A stretch of 64,000 bases of DNA. Source: Flavobacterium sp. xlx-214. GTDB lineage: Bacteria > Bacteroidota > Bacteroidia > Flavobacteriales > Flavobacteriaceae. Below are positions 26,856 to 35,827 of this stretch, piece after piece. The stretch lies in NCBI RefSeq assembly GCF_013874595.1, contig NZ_CP059431.1, positions 248,001 through 312,000 of the forward strand, in the 5' to 3' direction. Positions within the stretch are counted from its first letter, which is position 1; every line of letters starts with the position of its first letter. Position numbers and translations under genes: made by a program. The notes under the pieces were generated by a model, which worked only from the letters and a program-made list of their open reading frames with translations, searched no databases and was not told the origin of the DNA.

Positions 26856-28187
26856 TTCTTGAACCAAAGCGTTTAAGGCTTGATGTACTTTATTAAAATT
26901 AAAGTGGGTTACAACTTCATTAAAAGCTTGTGTAATTTCAGCGTTCATTAAATTACCAATGCTACCTTCGTGAGTGTGATTTACTTCTTTTAAAGGTTTG
27001 TAGGTTCCGTTTTCAATATCTAAACCAATTTTCTTATAGGCTTCACGAAACGGCACTCCGTTTAACACTTCGTTATTCACTACCTCAACGCTGAACAGGT
27101 AATCGTATTTGGTATCGTTTAGAATTTCTTTGTTTATTTGAATGTTGTCTAACATCAAAACGAATAATTCCATACAATCATTCAACGATTCAAATGCTGG
27201 AAACAAGTTTTCTTTTAGCAATTGTAAATCTCTAAAGTAACCCGATGGCAAATTTGTTGTCATTAAAGCAATTTCATTAGGTAATGCTTGAATTTTATTA
27301 CAACGAGAACGAATCAATTCTAACACATCTGGGTTTTTCTTATGCGGCATAATGCTGGAACCCGTGGTTAAATGATCGGGGAACTTTACAAACGCAAAGT
27401 TTTGATTCATATACAAGGTAATATCCATTGCCATTTTAGCCATGGTAGCCGCAATACTGCTCATAGCTTGTGCTAAAATACGCTCGGTTTTACCACGCCC
27501 CATTTGTGCATAAACCACATTGTAATTTAGTTGCTCAAAACCTAACAATTTGGTAGTCATGGTTCTGTTTAATGGAAACGATGATCCATAACCTGCTGCC
27601 GAACCTAATGGGTTTTTGTTGGTGATTTTCCAAGCAGCTAACATGAGTTCTAAATCGTCTATTAAACTTTCTGCATATGCGCCAAACCATAATCCAAACG
27701 AACTTGGCATGGCTACTTGCAAGTGTGTGTAACCAGGAAGTAATACGTTTTTATGTTTTTCGCTTAACGCAATCAAAGTATCAAACAACTCTTTAACATG
27801 AATCACCATTTTTTCGATTTCGGAACGAAAAAACAATTTTAAATCAACCAAAACTTGATCGTTTCGAGAGCGTCCGCTGTGAATTTTCTTTCCTGCTTCG
27901 CCAATACGTTCGGTTAACATGAATTCGATTTGTGAATGTACATCTTCGGCATGATCTTCTATAGCAAAATCACCTGCTTCAATTTCTTTATAGATGTTTT
28001 TTAATTCTTTTTGTATCGATACTAAATCTTCTGAAGATAATAAGCCGATGGATTCAAGCATTTGTGTATGTGCTAACGAACCCAACACATCAAATTTTGC
28101 TAAGTAAAAATCCATTTCTCTGTCGTTACCAACAGTAAACTTTTCGACGGTTTTATTTACTTCCGTATTTTTTTGCCACAATTTCAT
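26853..28187 (-). CDS. argH: Argininosuccinate lyase
   Basis: This 444-residue cytosolic enzyme splits argininosuccinate into arginine and fumarate, the last step of the pathway. Signatures visible are SGRSRNDQV near residue 100, TSHLQ-type GYTHLQVAMPSSFG and the superfamily signature GSSIMPHKKNPD around 270. Length is slightly short of the usual 460 but complete. It is the last gene of the cluster and overlaps the argE stop by 4 bases. Confidence 0.95.
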   Translation of the reverse strand: MKLWQKNTEVNKTVEKFTVGNDREMDFYLAKFDVLGSLAHTQMLESIGLLSSEDLVSIQKELKNIYKEIEAGDFAIEDHAEDVHSQIEFMLTERIGEAGKKIHSGRSRNDQVLVDLKLFFRSEIEKMVIHVKELFDTLIALSEKHKNVLLPGYTHLQVAMPSSFGLWFGAYAESLIDDLELMLAAWKITNKNPLGSAAGYGSSFPLNRTMTTKLLGFEQLNYNVVYAQMGRGKTERILAQAMSSIAATMAKMAMDITLYMNQNFAFVKFPDHLTTGSSIMPHKKNPDVLELIRSRCNKIQALPNEIALMTTNLPSGYFRDLQLLKENLFPAFESLNDCMELFVLMLDNIQINKEILNDTKYDYLFSVEVVNNEVLNGVPFREAYKKIGLDIENGTYKPLKEVNHTHEGSIGNLMNAEITQAFNEVVTHFNFNKVHQALNALVQE

Positions 28188-29242
28188 AGTACAATTTGGT
28201 CTAACATTTTAATATATAAAGGCACTCCTTCCTCAATTTCACTTACATAAATAAATTCATCAGCAGTGTGCGAACGAGCCGAATCTCCTGGTCCTAATTT
28301 TAATGAAGGAATAGATAATAGTGCTTGATCGCTTGTGGTTGGAGATCCATAAGTTGTTCTTCCTAATGCCAAACCAGCCTTAACAATTGGGTGATTGATA
28401 TCGATACTTGAAGGTTTTAACCGAGTTGAACGCGGATGAATATCGCTTATAGTATTTTGATGAATAATATCTAAAACCTCATCATTTGTATAAGCATCTG
28501 TGATACGAACATCTACCACAAAATCGCAACTTGATGGTACTACATTGTGCTGTGTGCCAGCATTTATCATGGTAACCGACATTTTTATTGGTCCGAATAT
28601 TTCAGATGTTTTTGGAAACTGATACGATTGAAACCAAACGATATCTTTCACTGCATTGTAAATTGCATTTTCACCTTCTTCGCGTGCTGCATGCCCCGAT
28701 CTCCCAGGTGCTTTACATTCTAAAACCATCAAACCTTTTTCAGCAATGGCTAAATGCATCTGGGTAGGTTCACCCACAATAGCAAACTCTAAATTACCTA
28801 ATTTAGGTACTACCCATTCTAAACCATGCAAGCCCGAAATTTCTTCTTCAGCAGTTGCAGCAATAACAAAATTGTATTTTAAATTCTGCTTGTCGTAATA
28901 ATGTAAAAAGGTAGCAATTAACGAAACCAAACATCCACCAGCATCATTACTTCCCAATCCAAATAATTTACCATCAATAATTTCGGCATTAAAAGGATCA
29001 CGTGCATAATCTTTGTTAGGATGCACAGTATCGTGGTGTGAGTTTAATAAAACGGTTGGTTTTGAAGGATCGTAATATTTATTAAAAGCCCAAACATTGT
29101 TTAAATCGCGATGCGTTTGCACTCCATAAGTTTGTAAATAGGTATTGATGATATTAGCTGTTTGATCTTCTTCCTCACTAAACGATTGGGTACGAATTAA
29201 ATCCATCAACAAAGCAATACTTCCTTCTATTAATTTTTCCAT
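28184..29242 (-). CDS. argE: M20-family deacylase of arginine synthesis
   Basis: This 352-residue zinc hydrolase belongs to the ArgE/DapE group. Metal ligands are in LNSHHDTVHP and GSNDAGG, with the general-base Glu pair in TAEEEISG. A dimerisation domain occupies roughly residues 165-270. Because the cluster encodes an N-acylornithine carbamoyltransferase, the substrate here should be N-acylcitrulline rather than N-acylornithine, as in Xanthomonas. Whether the acyl group is acetyl or succinyl is open. It lies 5 bases from argB and overlaps argH. Confidence 0.85.
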   Translation of the reverse strand: MEKLIEGSIALLMDLIRTQSFSEEEDQTANIINTYLQTYGVQTHRDLNNVWAFNKYYDPSKPTVLLNSHHDTVHPNKDYARDPFNAEIIDGKLFGLGSNDAGGCLVSLIATFLHYYDKQNLKYNFVIAATAEEEISGLHGLEWVVPKLGNLEFAIVGEPTQMHLAIAEKGLMVLECKAPGRSGHAAREEGENAIYNAVKDIVWFQSYQFPKTSEIFGPIKMSVTMINAGTQHNVVPSSCDFVVDVRITDAYTNDEVLDIIHQNTISDIHPRSTRLKPSSIDINHPIVKAGLALGRTTYGSPTTSDQALLSIPSLKLGPGDSARSHTADEFIYVSEIEEGVPLYIKMLDQIVL

Positions 29243-29247
29243 AATTT

Positions 29248-30027
29248 TTATTTTGTAATGATGGTTCCTGCAGAATCGTCTAATAAATCGTTTGCATTTT
29301 TGATAACTACTTGTTCAACTCCTTTTTTAGTTGCTTGTAGGGAATTGGTGATTTTTGGAATCATGCCATCGGCAATAATTTGCTGCGCTATTAGTTCTTC
29401 AAAATTAGCTTCATTAATTAAAGAAATAACCGAGTGTTCATTGTTTATATCTTTTAAAACGCCTTTCTTTTCAAAACAATAAATCAAACGAACATGATAC
29501 ATTGACGCTAAAGCTATAGCAAGTGTTGACGCAATAGTATCGGCATTGGTGTTGAACAATTGTCCTTGCCCATCGTGTGTAATAGCCGAAAACACAGGAA
29601 CGATGTCTTGATTGATTAAACTTATTAGAAAATCGGTGTTTACGTTTTCTTCGGTGATATCACCCACAAAACCAAAGTCAACTTCTAATACAGGTCGTTT
29701 AGAAGCGACTATAACATTGCCGTCGGCGCCTGTTAAGCCCAACGCGTTTACACCCAAACCTTGCAATTTAGCAATAAGCGTTTTGTTGGTTAAACCTGCA
29801 TAAACCATGGTTACTACTTGCAACATTGCGGCATCGGTAACTCTACGCCCTTTCACCATTTCAGGGTCTAATCCTATTTTCTCACTTAGCTCGGTTGCTA
29901 TTTTGCCACCACCGTGTACTAATATTTTTTTACCGGGTAATTGCTGAAATAGTTTTAGGAATGTATCCAACGCGTTTTCATTGTCTAATATGTTTCCTCC
30001 AATTTTTACAAGTGTTAGTTTTTCCAT
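29248..30027 (-). CDS. argB: N-acylglutamate kinase
   Basis: This 259-residue amino-acid kinase phosphorylates N-acetylglutamate, or N-succinylglutamate in Bacteroides-type pathways. Visible: KIGGNIL at the N-terminus, LVHGGGKIATEL, GRRVTDAAML, LTGADGNVI and a closing NTNADTIAS with MIPKITNSLQA. Length is normal for the family. It sits between argF' (109-base gap) and argE (5-base gap). Confidence 0.92.
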   Translation of the reverse strand: MEKLTLVKIGGNILDNENALDTFLKLFQQLPGKKILVHGGGKIATELSEKIGLDPEMVKGRRVTDAAMLQVVTMVYAGLTNKTLIAKLQGLGVNALGLTGADGNVIVASKRPVLEVDFGFVGDITEENVNTDFLISLINQDIVPVFSAITHDGQGQLFNTNADTIASTLAIALASMYHVRLIYCFEKKGVLKDINNEHSVISLINEANFEELIAQQIIADGMIPKITNSLQATKKGVEQVVIKNANDLLDDSAGTIITK

Positions 30028-30136
30028 TGTTTTTGTATTGTCTAGTATTATTTTGTAGAACTTAATCCTATGAGATGCTGAATCGAGTTTAGAACGACAA
30101 AAATATACGATGATTCTATTCTCTTTCTTCTCTTAT

Positions 30137-31135
30137 CTATTCTTCCTCTAATATACGCTTAATAACTGCTTGCGCTGCCCATACCCGATTGCTTGCTTCT
30201 TGAACAACTAAGGATTTTTCGGAATCTAACACATCCGATCCTAGTTCCAAATCACGGCGAACGGGCAAACAATGCATTATTTTGACATCATCGTTGTTTT
30301 TTAAACGATCTAATGTAAGCATCCAATCATCACACACAGGTAAAATGCAACCGTAATCTTTGTAACTCGACCAGTTTTTAACGTAAATGAAATCGGCGTC
30401 TTTTATAGCTTCTTCCTGATTGTTTGTTATTGTAGCACCTTGTGTAAAATCTTCTTGTAATTCGTACCCACTGGGTTGTGCTATCACCAAATCGATCAAA
30501 TTTTGTTCTTGTGCCTTGCACATCCATTCGGCAAACGAATTGGGAACTGCTTGTGGCAATGCTTTTATATGTGGCGCCCAAGTTAATACTACTTTGGGCT
30601 TTTTGCCTTGCGGAATGTATTGTTGTTTTGCTTCATCAAAAGCAAAATTTCCGTGTTCTATAATCGTAATTAAATCGGTAAGGCTTTGCAACGGATGGCG
30701 CGTGGCACTTTCCAAACTTATCACGGGCGTGTTGCAATATTTCATAAACTTGGTAAAGAAATCTTCGCTGTAATCTTCTTTGGCATCCTTTAAATTAGGA
30801 AAACAACGCAAGCCCAAGATATCGCAATACTCGCCCATCACTGCTGCGGCTTCGCGAATGTGTTCTACTGTGTTGCCGTTCATTACTACGCCGTCGTGGG
30901 TTTCTAATGCCCAACCGTCCTTATCCATATTCATAATCATGACGTGCATGCCTAAGTTCATAGCCGCTTTTTGGGTGCTTAAACGCGTACGTAAACTGGG
31001 GTTTAGAAACACCAAGCCCATGGTTTTGTGTTTGCCTAAGGCTTCGCGGCTATTGGGGGAAGCTTTTTCATCTAAAGCTTCTTTCACAACTTGTGATAAA
31101 TTATCTACATCATCTATCGAAAAAAAATTCTTCAT
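30137..31135 (-). CDS. argF': N-acylornithine carbamoyltransferase
   Basis: This 332-residue enzyme transfers a carbamoyl group to an N-acylated ornithine, the variant step of Xanthomonas and Bacteroides. The carbamoyl-phosphate loop is SLRTR (in place of STRTR) and the HCLPVRR motif is present, together with the AOTC/SOTC-type stretch DKDGWALE. The residue that separates acetyl from succinyl forms (Glu92 in the Xanthomonas acetyl enzyme, Pro90 in the Bacteroides succinyl enzyme) is Val90 here by my alignment (N-T-V-E-H). The natural acyl group is therefore uncertain. The identity as this subfamily and not OTCase is firm. Confidence 0.92.
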   Translation of the reverse strand: MKNFFSIDDVDNLSQVVKEALDEKASPNSREALGKHKTMGLVFLNPSLRTRLSTQKAAMNLGMHVMIMNMDKDGWALETHDGVVMNGNTVEHIREAAAVMGEYCDILGLRCFPNLKDAKEDYSEDFFTKFMKYCNTPVISLESATRHPLQSLTDLITIIEHGNFAFDEAKQQYIPQGKKPKVVLTWAPHIKALPQAVPNSFAEWMCKAQEQNLIDLVIAQPSGYELQEDFTQGATITNNQEEAIKDADFIYVKNWSSYKDYGCILPVCDDWMLTLDRLKNNDDVKIMHCLPVRRDLELGSDVLDSEKSLVVQEASNRVWAAQAVIKRILEEE

Positions 31136-31214
31136 TTATCTTGGGTTCAAATTGTTATTAAAATGGAAAGAACTTAAAGTCTTTTCTCTATTTTCTTTCT
31201 TCTTTTATCTAAAA

Positions 31215-32351
31215 CTAATACTTATTCAACTGCTTTTGTAATGCTTCTAAAAAAATATCTGCTTCTACTTTAGATACATTTAATGCAGGTAGCAAACGAA
31301 TTACATTTGGGGCTGCATAGCCGGTGAAAATGCGATCTTCGAACAATAATTTGTCTTTAACTGCTTTCATTTCAAGGGGTAAATCAATCCCAATCATCAA
31401 TCCTTTGCCTCGCACTTCTTTGATTTTATCAAAACCTTTCAATTCGTGCATCAAGTAGTTTCCAATTTCTAATGCGTTGCTCATTAAATCATCCTTTTGA
31501 ATCACTTCTAGAACCGATAATGCCGCAGCACACGCCAAATGGTTTCCGCCAAAGGTAGTTCCCAACTCGCCGTGCCAAGGCACAAACTTATCGGCAATGG
31601 CAAGCCCCCCGACAGGGAATCCGTTGCCCATTCCTTTTGCCATGGTGTACACATCGGCTTCAATACCCGAATGATCTTGTGCAAAAAACAATCCCGATCG
31701 ACCGTAACCGCACTGCACCTCATCGGCAATGAAAACGGCATTGTACTGAATGGTTAACGAACGTATCTTTTGCAAAAAAGATGGAGTTGCGACCTGAATA
31801 CCGCCTACGCCTTGAATGCTTTCGATGATTACCGATGAAATTTCGCTTCCAAAAGTGGCAAAGGCTTGTTCTAAAGCCACCTCATCGTTAAAAGGAAGGA
31901 ACACAATGTTATTAGTTTCGTTTACAGGTGCTACAATTTTAGGATTGTCGGTAGCTGCAACCGCCAAAGAGGTGCGTCCGTGAAAGGCATTTTGAAATGC
32001 AATCACCTTTTTTCGTTGATTGTAGAACGATGCCAACTTTAAAGCGTTCTCGTTTGCCTCTGCACCCGAATTGCACAAGAATAATTGGTAATTTGGTTTG
32101 CCTGAAACCTCGCCCAACAAGGTTGCGAGTTGCTTTTGAGGAGGTATTTCGATGGAATTTGAGTAAAAACCCAAACTTTGCAACTGTTTGGTTAACCGAT
32201 TTACATAATGTGGATGCGTGTGCCCTATGGAAATAACCGCATGGCCGCCGTATAAATCTAAATATTTTGTTCCGTGCGCATCAAAAACATAAGATCCTTG
32301 ACCTTTTTGAATTTCGATGGCGTTGATTGGATATACATCAAATAGTTTCAT
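31215..32351 (-). CDS. argD: N-acylornithine aminotransferase
   Basis: This is a 378-residue class III PLP aminotransferase. Visible: NSGAEANENALKLA, the cofactor Asp in FIADEVQCGYGRSG, the PLP lysine in TMAKGMGNGFPVGG, and GTTFGGNHLACAAA. It makes N-acylornithine from the semialdehyde with glutamate as donor. It lies after a 331-base gap from argC that holds a mobile-type repeat, the only large break in the cluster. The GC content is well above the genes around the cluster. Confidence 0.92.
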   Translation of the reverse strand: MKLFDVYPINAIEIQKGQGSYVFDAHGTKYLDLYGGHAVISIGHTHPHYVNRLTKQLQSLGFYSNSIEIPPQKQLATLLGEVSGKPNYQLFLCNSGAEANENALKLASFYNQRKKVIAFQNAFHGRTSLAVAATDNPKIVAPVNETNNIVFLPFNDEVALEQAFATFGSEISSVIIESIQGVGGIQVATPSFLQKIRSLTIQYNAVFIADEVQCGYGRSGLFFAQDHSGIEADVYTMAKGMGNGFPVGGLAIADKFVPWHGELGTTFGGNHLACAAALSVLEVIQKDDLMSNALEIGNYLMHELKGFDKIKEVRGKGLMIGIDLPLEMKAVKDKLLFEDRIFTGYAAPNVIRLLPALNVSKVEADIFLEALQKQLNKY

Positions 32352-32486
32352 TTCTTTACTCTTTTAAATTTTTTAATATTGGAAGTTCTCGATACGATTT
32401 TCTACACTTAGTTTCGAAAATCACATGAACTGATAAACCTCTTAATACTTTGTACTTTTATCTTGATTTTACTTAGATAGTAATTC

Positions 32487-32644
32487 ACTTGTCATTCAGA
32501 ACGAAGCGATAGCGAAGTGAAGAATCTCAATTTTTATTTAGATACTTTATCATACTGACTAGAGCTTACGTCTTTACGAAGTAAATTTAGTTCAGCATCG
32601 CATAATTGTTTATGAGATTCTGAGTCAAGCTCAGAATGACAAGT
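32487..32644. repeat. 158-bp repeat with perfect 11-bp terminal inverted repeats
   Basis: The element starts ACTTGTCATTC and ends GAATGACAAGT, exact inverted copies. The inside carries two further REP-like halves (aagaatctc and agattctgag). It fills half of the 32352-32682 gap between argD and argC; the rest of that gap is AT-rich and shows nothing else. Similar sequences occur at 42.7-43.1 kb and 45.7-46.1 kb. Confidence 0.8.
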
Positions 32645-32682
32645 AATCTAAATTCTAATTTCTCAATACTAAAATCTAAGTA

Positions 32683-33654
32683 TTAAAATACAACCGCTTT
32701 TAGTTTTAAGCCCGCGGATTCATCTAAACCAAACATTAAATTCATATTTTGCACGGCTTGACCGCTTGCACCTTTCAACAAATTGTCGATAACAGAGAAA
32801 ACAGCCAGCTTGTTGCCGTGCTTTTTCACATACAACAAACACTTATTTGTATTTACGACCTGCTTCAGATCAATATTTGCTTCGGAAACAAAGGTAAACG
32901 GATGATTTTTGTAATATTCTTGATAGATGTGAACCGCTTCTTCCTCGGTGATGTCCGATTTCATATAGATGGAAGCAAAAATGCCTCGCGAGAAATCGCC
33001 ACGTTGGGGAATGAAGTTAATTTCTTGATTGAAATGAGGTTGTAATGCGACCAAACTCTCTCCAATCTCGTTTAAATGCTGATGCGAAAAGGCTTTGTAA
33101 ACCGAAATGTTGTTGTTTCTCCAACTAAAATGCGACGAAGCGCTCAAACCTTGCCCAGCCCCCGTAGAACCTGTGATGGCGGTGATGTGAATATCGCTGT
33201 TCAGCTTATTTGCAGCCGCCAAAGGCACCAAAGCCAACTGAATGGCGGTGGCAAAACAGCCGGGATTGGCAATGTACTGCGCTTGCTTGATTTGATCGCG
33301 ATTCATTTCAGCTAAACCATACACAAATTGGTTTTGAGCAGCTGCCAATCGATGGTCTTGACTCAGATCGAGGATCTTAATGCCTTCTTGAAAGGTGTTT
33401 TTATCCAAAAATTGTTTTGCATCGCCATGCCCCACACATAAAAACAACACATCGATCGCTTGTGAAAGCTGATGGGTGAACAATAAATCGGTTTCGCCAA
33501 GCAAATCGGTATGTACGTGATGCAAAGGATTGCCGGCATTACTATTACTATGCACAAACTCAATCTGAACATGCGGATGGTTGACCAAAATACGCAGCAA
33601 TTCGCCCCCTGTGTAGCCCGCACCACCTATAATACCTACTTTTATCTTCTTCAT
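32683..33654 (-). CDS. argC: N-acyl-gamma-glutamyl-phosphate reductase
   Basis: This is a 323-residue NADPH-dependent reductase. The Rossmann motif GGAGYTGGELLR is at the N-terminus and the catalytic Cys sits in ANPGCFATAIQLAL (about residue 131). The length is near the short type of ArgC. It lies 9 bases from argG in the same transcript. Its GC content is near 50 per cent in the sampled stretch. Confidence 0.93.
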   Translation of the reverse strand: MKKIKVGIIGGAGYTGGELLRILVNHPHVQIEFVHSNSNAGNPLHHVHTDLLGETDLLFTHQLSQAIDVLFLCVGHGDAKQFLDKNTFQEGIKILDLSQDHRLAAAQNQFVYGLAEMNRDQIKQAQYIANPGCFATAIQLALVPLAAANKLNSDIHITAITGSTGAGQGLSASSHFSWRNNNISVYKAFSHQHLNEIGESLVALQPHFNQEINFIPQRGDFSRGIFASIYMKSDITEEEAVHIYQEYYKNHPFTFVSEANIDLKQVVNTNKCLLYVKKHGNKLAVFSVIDNLLKGASGQAVQNMNLMFGLDESAGLKLKAVVF

Positions 33655-33663
33655 AGCTCTTTA

Positions 33664-34854
33664 TTATTTATTATTTACTTTGTGCCAGATGGAAACCTGA
33701 TTTCCAAAGATTTTAGAGAATCCTTTTACATCGTCACCCGTCCAAGAATTGTTCATTTCGCCATAAGTTCCAAACTGGCTCGACATTAAATCGTTCTCAG
33801 ATTCAATACCCAAAACCGTGAAATAATTGGGTTGCAATTGAACAATTACTTTTCCATTTACGGTAGCTTGAGAAGCTTGCAAAAAGGCTTCGATATCGCG
33901 CATTACAGGATCGTGAAATTGCCCTTCATGCAAGAAATTGCCATAAAATGCCCCCAATTGATCCTTCCACGACAATTGCCATTTGGTAAGCACATGCTTT
34001 TCTAAGGTATGGTGCGCTTTTACAATAATAATAGGCCCAGCGGCTTCAAAACCCACACGCCCTTTAATGCCAATAATGGTGTCGCCTACGTGAATATCGC
34101 GACCAATGCCGTACGGCTGTGCAAGGTCTTGCAATTTCTGAATTACTTGAACTGAAGGCATCGTTTCTCCGTTTAAAGCCACAGGTTCACCCTTTAGAAA
34201 GTCGATTGTTATTTGTTCCGTGCCCGATTTTGTGATGGGAGTAGGCCACGATTCTTCTGGAAGATATTGATGAGAAGTTAAGGTTTCCTTTCCTCCTACT
34301 GAAGTACCCCAAAGTCCTTTATTAATCGAATACTTTGCCTTTTCGGCATTGATTTCTATTCCATGATGCGCCAAATATTCCATTTCAGCTTCACGAGATA
34401 GTTTTAAATCGCGAATGGGTGTAATAACTTCAACATTAGGCACTAAAATATCGAAGATCATATCAAAACGAACCTGATCGTTTCCTGCTCCAGTCGATCC
34501 ATGTGCTACACATTCTGCCCCAATTGCCTTTGCATAGTTCGCAATCGCTGTAGCTTGGCACACACGCTCTGCACTTACCGAAAGCGGGTATGTTGCATTC
34601 TTCAAAACATTTCCAAAAATCAAAAACTTGATGCTATCGTTGTAATAATTTGTAGTTTCATCAATCACATTGTGCGAAGCAACGCCCAAACTCAATGCTC
34701 TTTCCTCAATTTGTTTTAATTCAGCTTCGTTGAAACCTCCGGTGTTGACCACCACAGAATGAACTTCAAGATTTAAATCTTTCGCTAAATAGATGCAGCA
34801 AAACGAAGTATCCAAACCTCCGCTAAATGCCAAAACAACTTTCTTTTTACTCAT
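33664..34854 (-). CDS. argG: Argininosuccinate synthase
   Basis: This is a 396-residue ATP-dependent ligase joining citrulline and aspartate. Visible: the PP-loop AFSGGLDTSF, HGSTGAGNDQVRF, and YSINKGLWGTSVGGKE with the aspartate/citrulline site. Length is normal. It is second in the transcript, 19 bases after the GNAT gene. Having argG near the front of the operon is typical of Bacteroidota arginine clusters. Confidence 0.95.
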   Translation of the reverse strand: MSKKKVVLAFSGGLDTSFCCIYLAKDLNLEVHSVVVNTGGFNEAELKQIEERALSLGVASHNVIDETTNYYNDSIKFLIFGNVLKNATYPLSVSAERVCQATAIANYAKAIGAECVAHGSTGAGNDQVRFDMIFDILVPNVEVITPIRDLKLSREAEMEYLAHHGIEINAEKAKYSINKGLWGTSVGGKETLTSHQYLPEESWPTPITKSGTEQITIDFLKGEPVALNGETMPSVQVIQKLQDLAQPYGIGRDIHVGDTIIGIKGRVGFEAAGPIIIVKAHHTLEKHVLTKWQLSWKDQLGAFYGNFLHEGQFHDPVMRDIEAFLQASQATVNGKVIVQLQPNYFTVLGIESENDLMSSQFGTYGEMNNSWTGDDVKGFSKIFGNQVSIWHKVNNK

Positions 34855-34873
34855 GGTATTGTATTTATAATGC

Positions 34874-35557
34874 TTAAATAAAAAATGAAAAACCTTTGTT
34901 TCCTCTCAGTTTCCAGACCAATCGCTTCAATAACGACGCTTTCTTTTGCATAGTCTTCAACCGTTCTTTTGCTTTTGCCCGTTCTTCTATCTTTCGCCTC
35001 AGTTCCTTTTCCTTTTCAGCCGGATCCCAAAGCATAGCGGTACACAAACAGTTCTTACGGTCTTTACTTTGAAGGATTTCGAAGTTGACACAAGACGTAC
35101 AGCCTTTCCAGAACTCCTCATCTTGCGTTAATTCGGAATAAGGCACCGGTTCATAGCCCAAATCGGAGTTGATTTTCATAACCGCCAAGCCGGTGGTCAA
35201 TCCAAAAACCTTTGCGGTGGGATATTTCTCGCGAGAAAGCTTGAAAATGCGGTGCTTGATGGCTTTTGCCAAGCCGAATTTTCTAAATTCAGGGTTGACG
35301 ATCAGTCCGGAATTGGCCACATAGTTTCCGTGACTCCAGGTTTCGATATAGCAGAAGCCCGCCCAGGTTCCATCCTTGTGCAAAGCGATAACTGACTTGC
35401 CCTCAATCATTTTGTTTGCGACATATTCGGGTTTGCGACGGGCGATTCCCGTGCCGCGAGCCTTGGCAGATTCAAACATTTCGTTGCAGATCTGTTCTGC
35501 ATATTCCACATGCGATTCATTTGCAGGAATGATGATAAAATCGGAAGATGAATTCAT
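34874..35557 (-). CDS. GNAT acetyltransferase heading the arg operon, probable ArgA role
   Basis: This is a 227-residue GNAT enzyme with the acyl-CoA motif in SGLIVNPEFRKFGLAKAIK. After the fold there is a Cys-rich stretch (CTSC, then CLC about 25 residues later) that may bind a metal, and a basic coiled tail of about 50 residues ending KGFSFFI. No ArgA, ArgJ or bifunctional NAGS gene is seen in the window, and this gene opens the arginine operon, so it is the best candidate for N-acylglutamate synthesis. That is inferred from position. The GC content is high (33 of 60 bases at 35401-35460). Confidence 0.75.
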   Translation of the reverse strand: MNSSSDFIIIPANESHVEYAEQICNEMFESAKARGTGIARRKPEYVANKMIEGKSVIALHKDGTWAGFCYIETWSHGNYVANSGLIVNPEFRKFGLAKAIKHRIFKLSREKYPTAKVFGLTTGLAVMKINSDLGYEPVPYSELTQDEEFWKGCTSCVNFEILQSKDRKNCLCTAMLWDPAEKEKELRRKIEERAKAKERLKTMQKKASLLKRLVWKLRGNKGFSFFI

Positions 35558-35694
35558 TTTGGAGATGAATTACTTCATATTCAACTGAATGCGATGAAGC
35601 ATACAATCTTTATGAATAAAATTAATAGTAAACGAAAGGGTAATAAACGGACACAAAAAGGTCCTATTTCTCTAAAAGAAGTGCCAAAAAGCGA

Positions 35695-35808
35695 TTAAGC
35701 CCTGGCCCTAATGGGAGAAAATGACATGGGAGTAGTTTGCACACAGCGTCGCAATACAGCTAAGCGGCTGTACTTGTTGAAAACGATATGTGAATAGTTA
35801 AATGTCAT
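35695..35808 (-). CDS. Upstream ORF, possible arginine leader peptide
   Basis: This 37-codon frame lies between the operon promoter and the GNAT gene. The peptide begins MTFNYSHIVFNKYSR and ends SPIRARA; five arginines fall in the last 23 residues, two of them adjacent (LRRC). Arg codons used are CGC, CGA, CGC, AGG, AGG. Hairpins TACAGC/GCTGTA (35755-35772) and TTGC/GCAA (35737-35754) sit over the first Arg codons. Ribosome stalling for lack of charged Arg-tRNA would alter folding here. A regulatory role is inference; a classic terminator was not found downstream. Confidence 0.5.
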   Translation of the reverse strand: MTFNYSHIVFNKYSRLAVLRRCVQTTPMSFSPIRARA

Positions 35809-35827
35809 TTTGTGAATTGTGATGCTG

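Noticed and set aside
30420-31241. Plus-strand frames of 117 and 153 codons
   Set aside because: They are antisense to argF'; the higher GC there lengthens chance frames.
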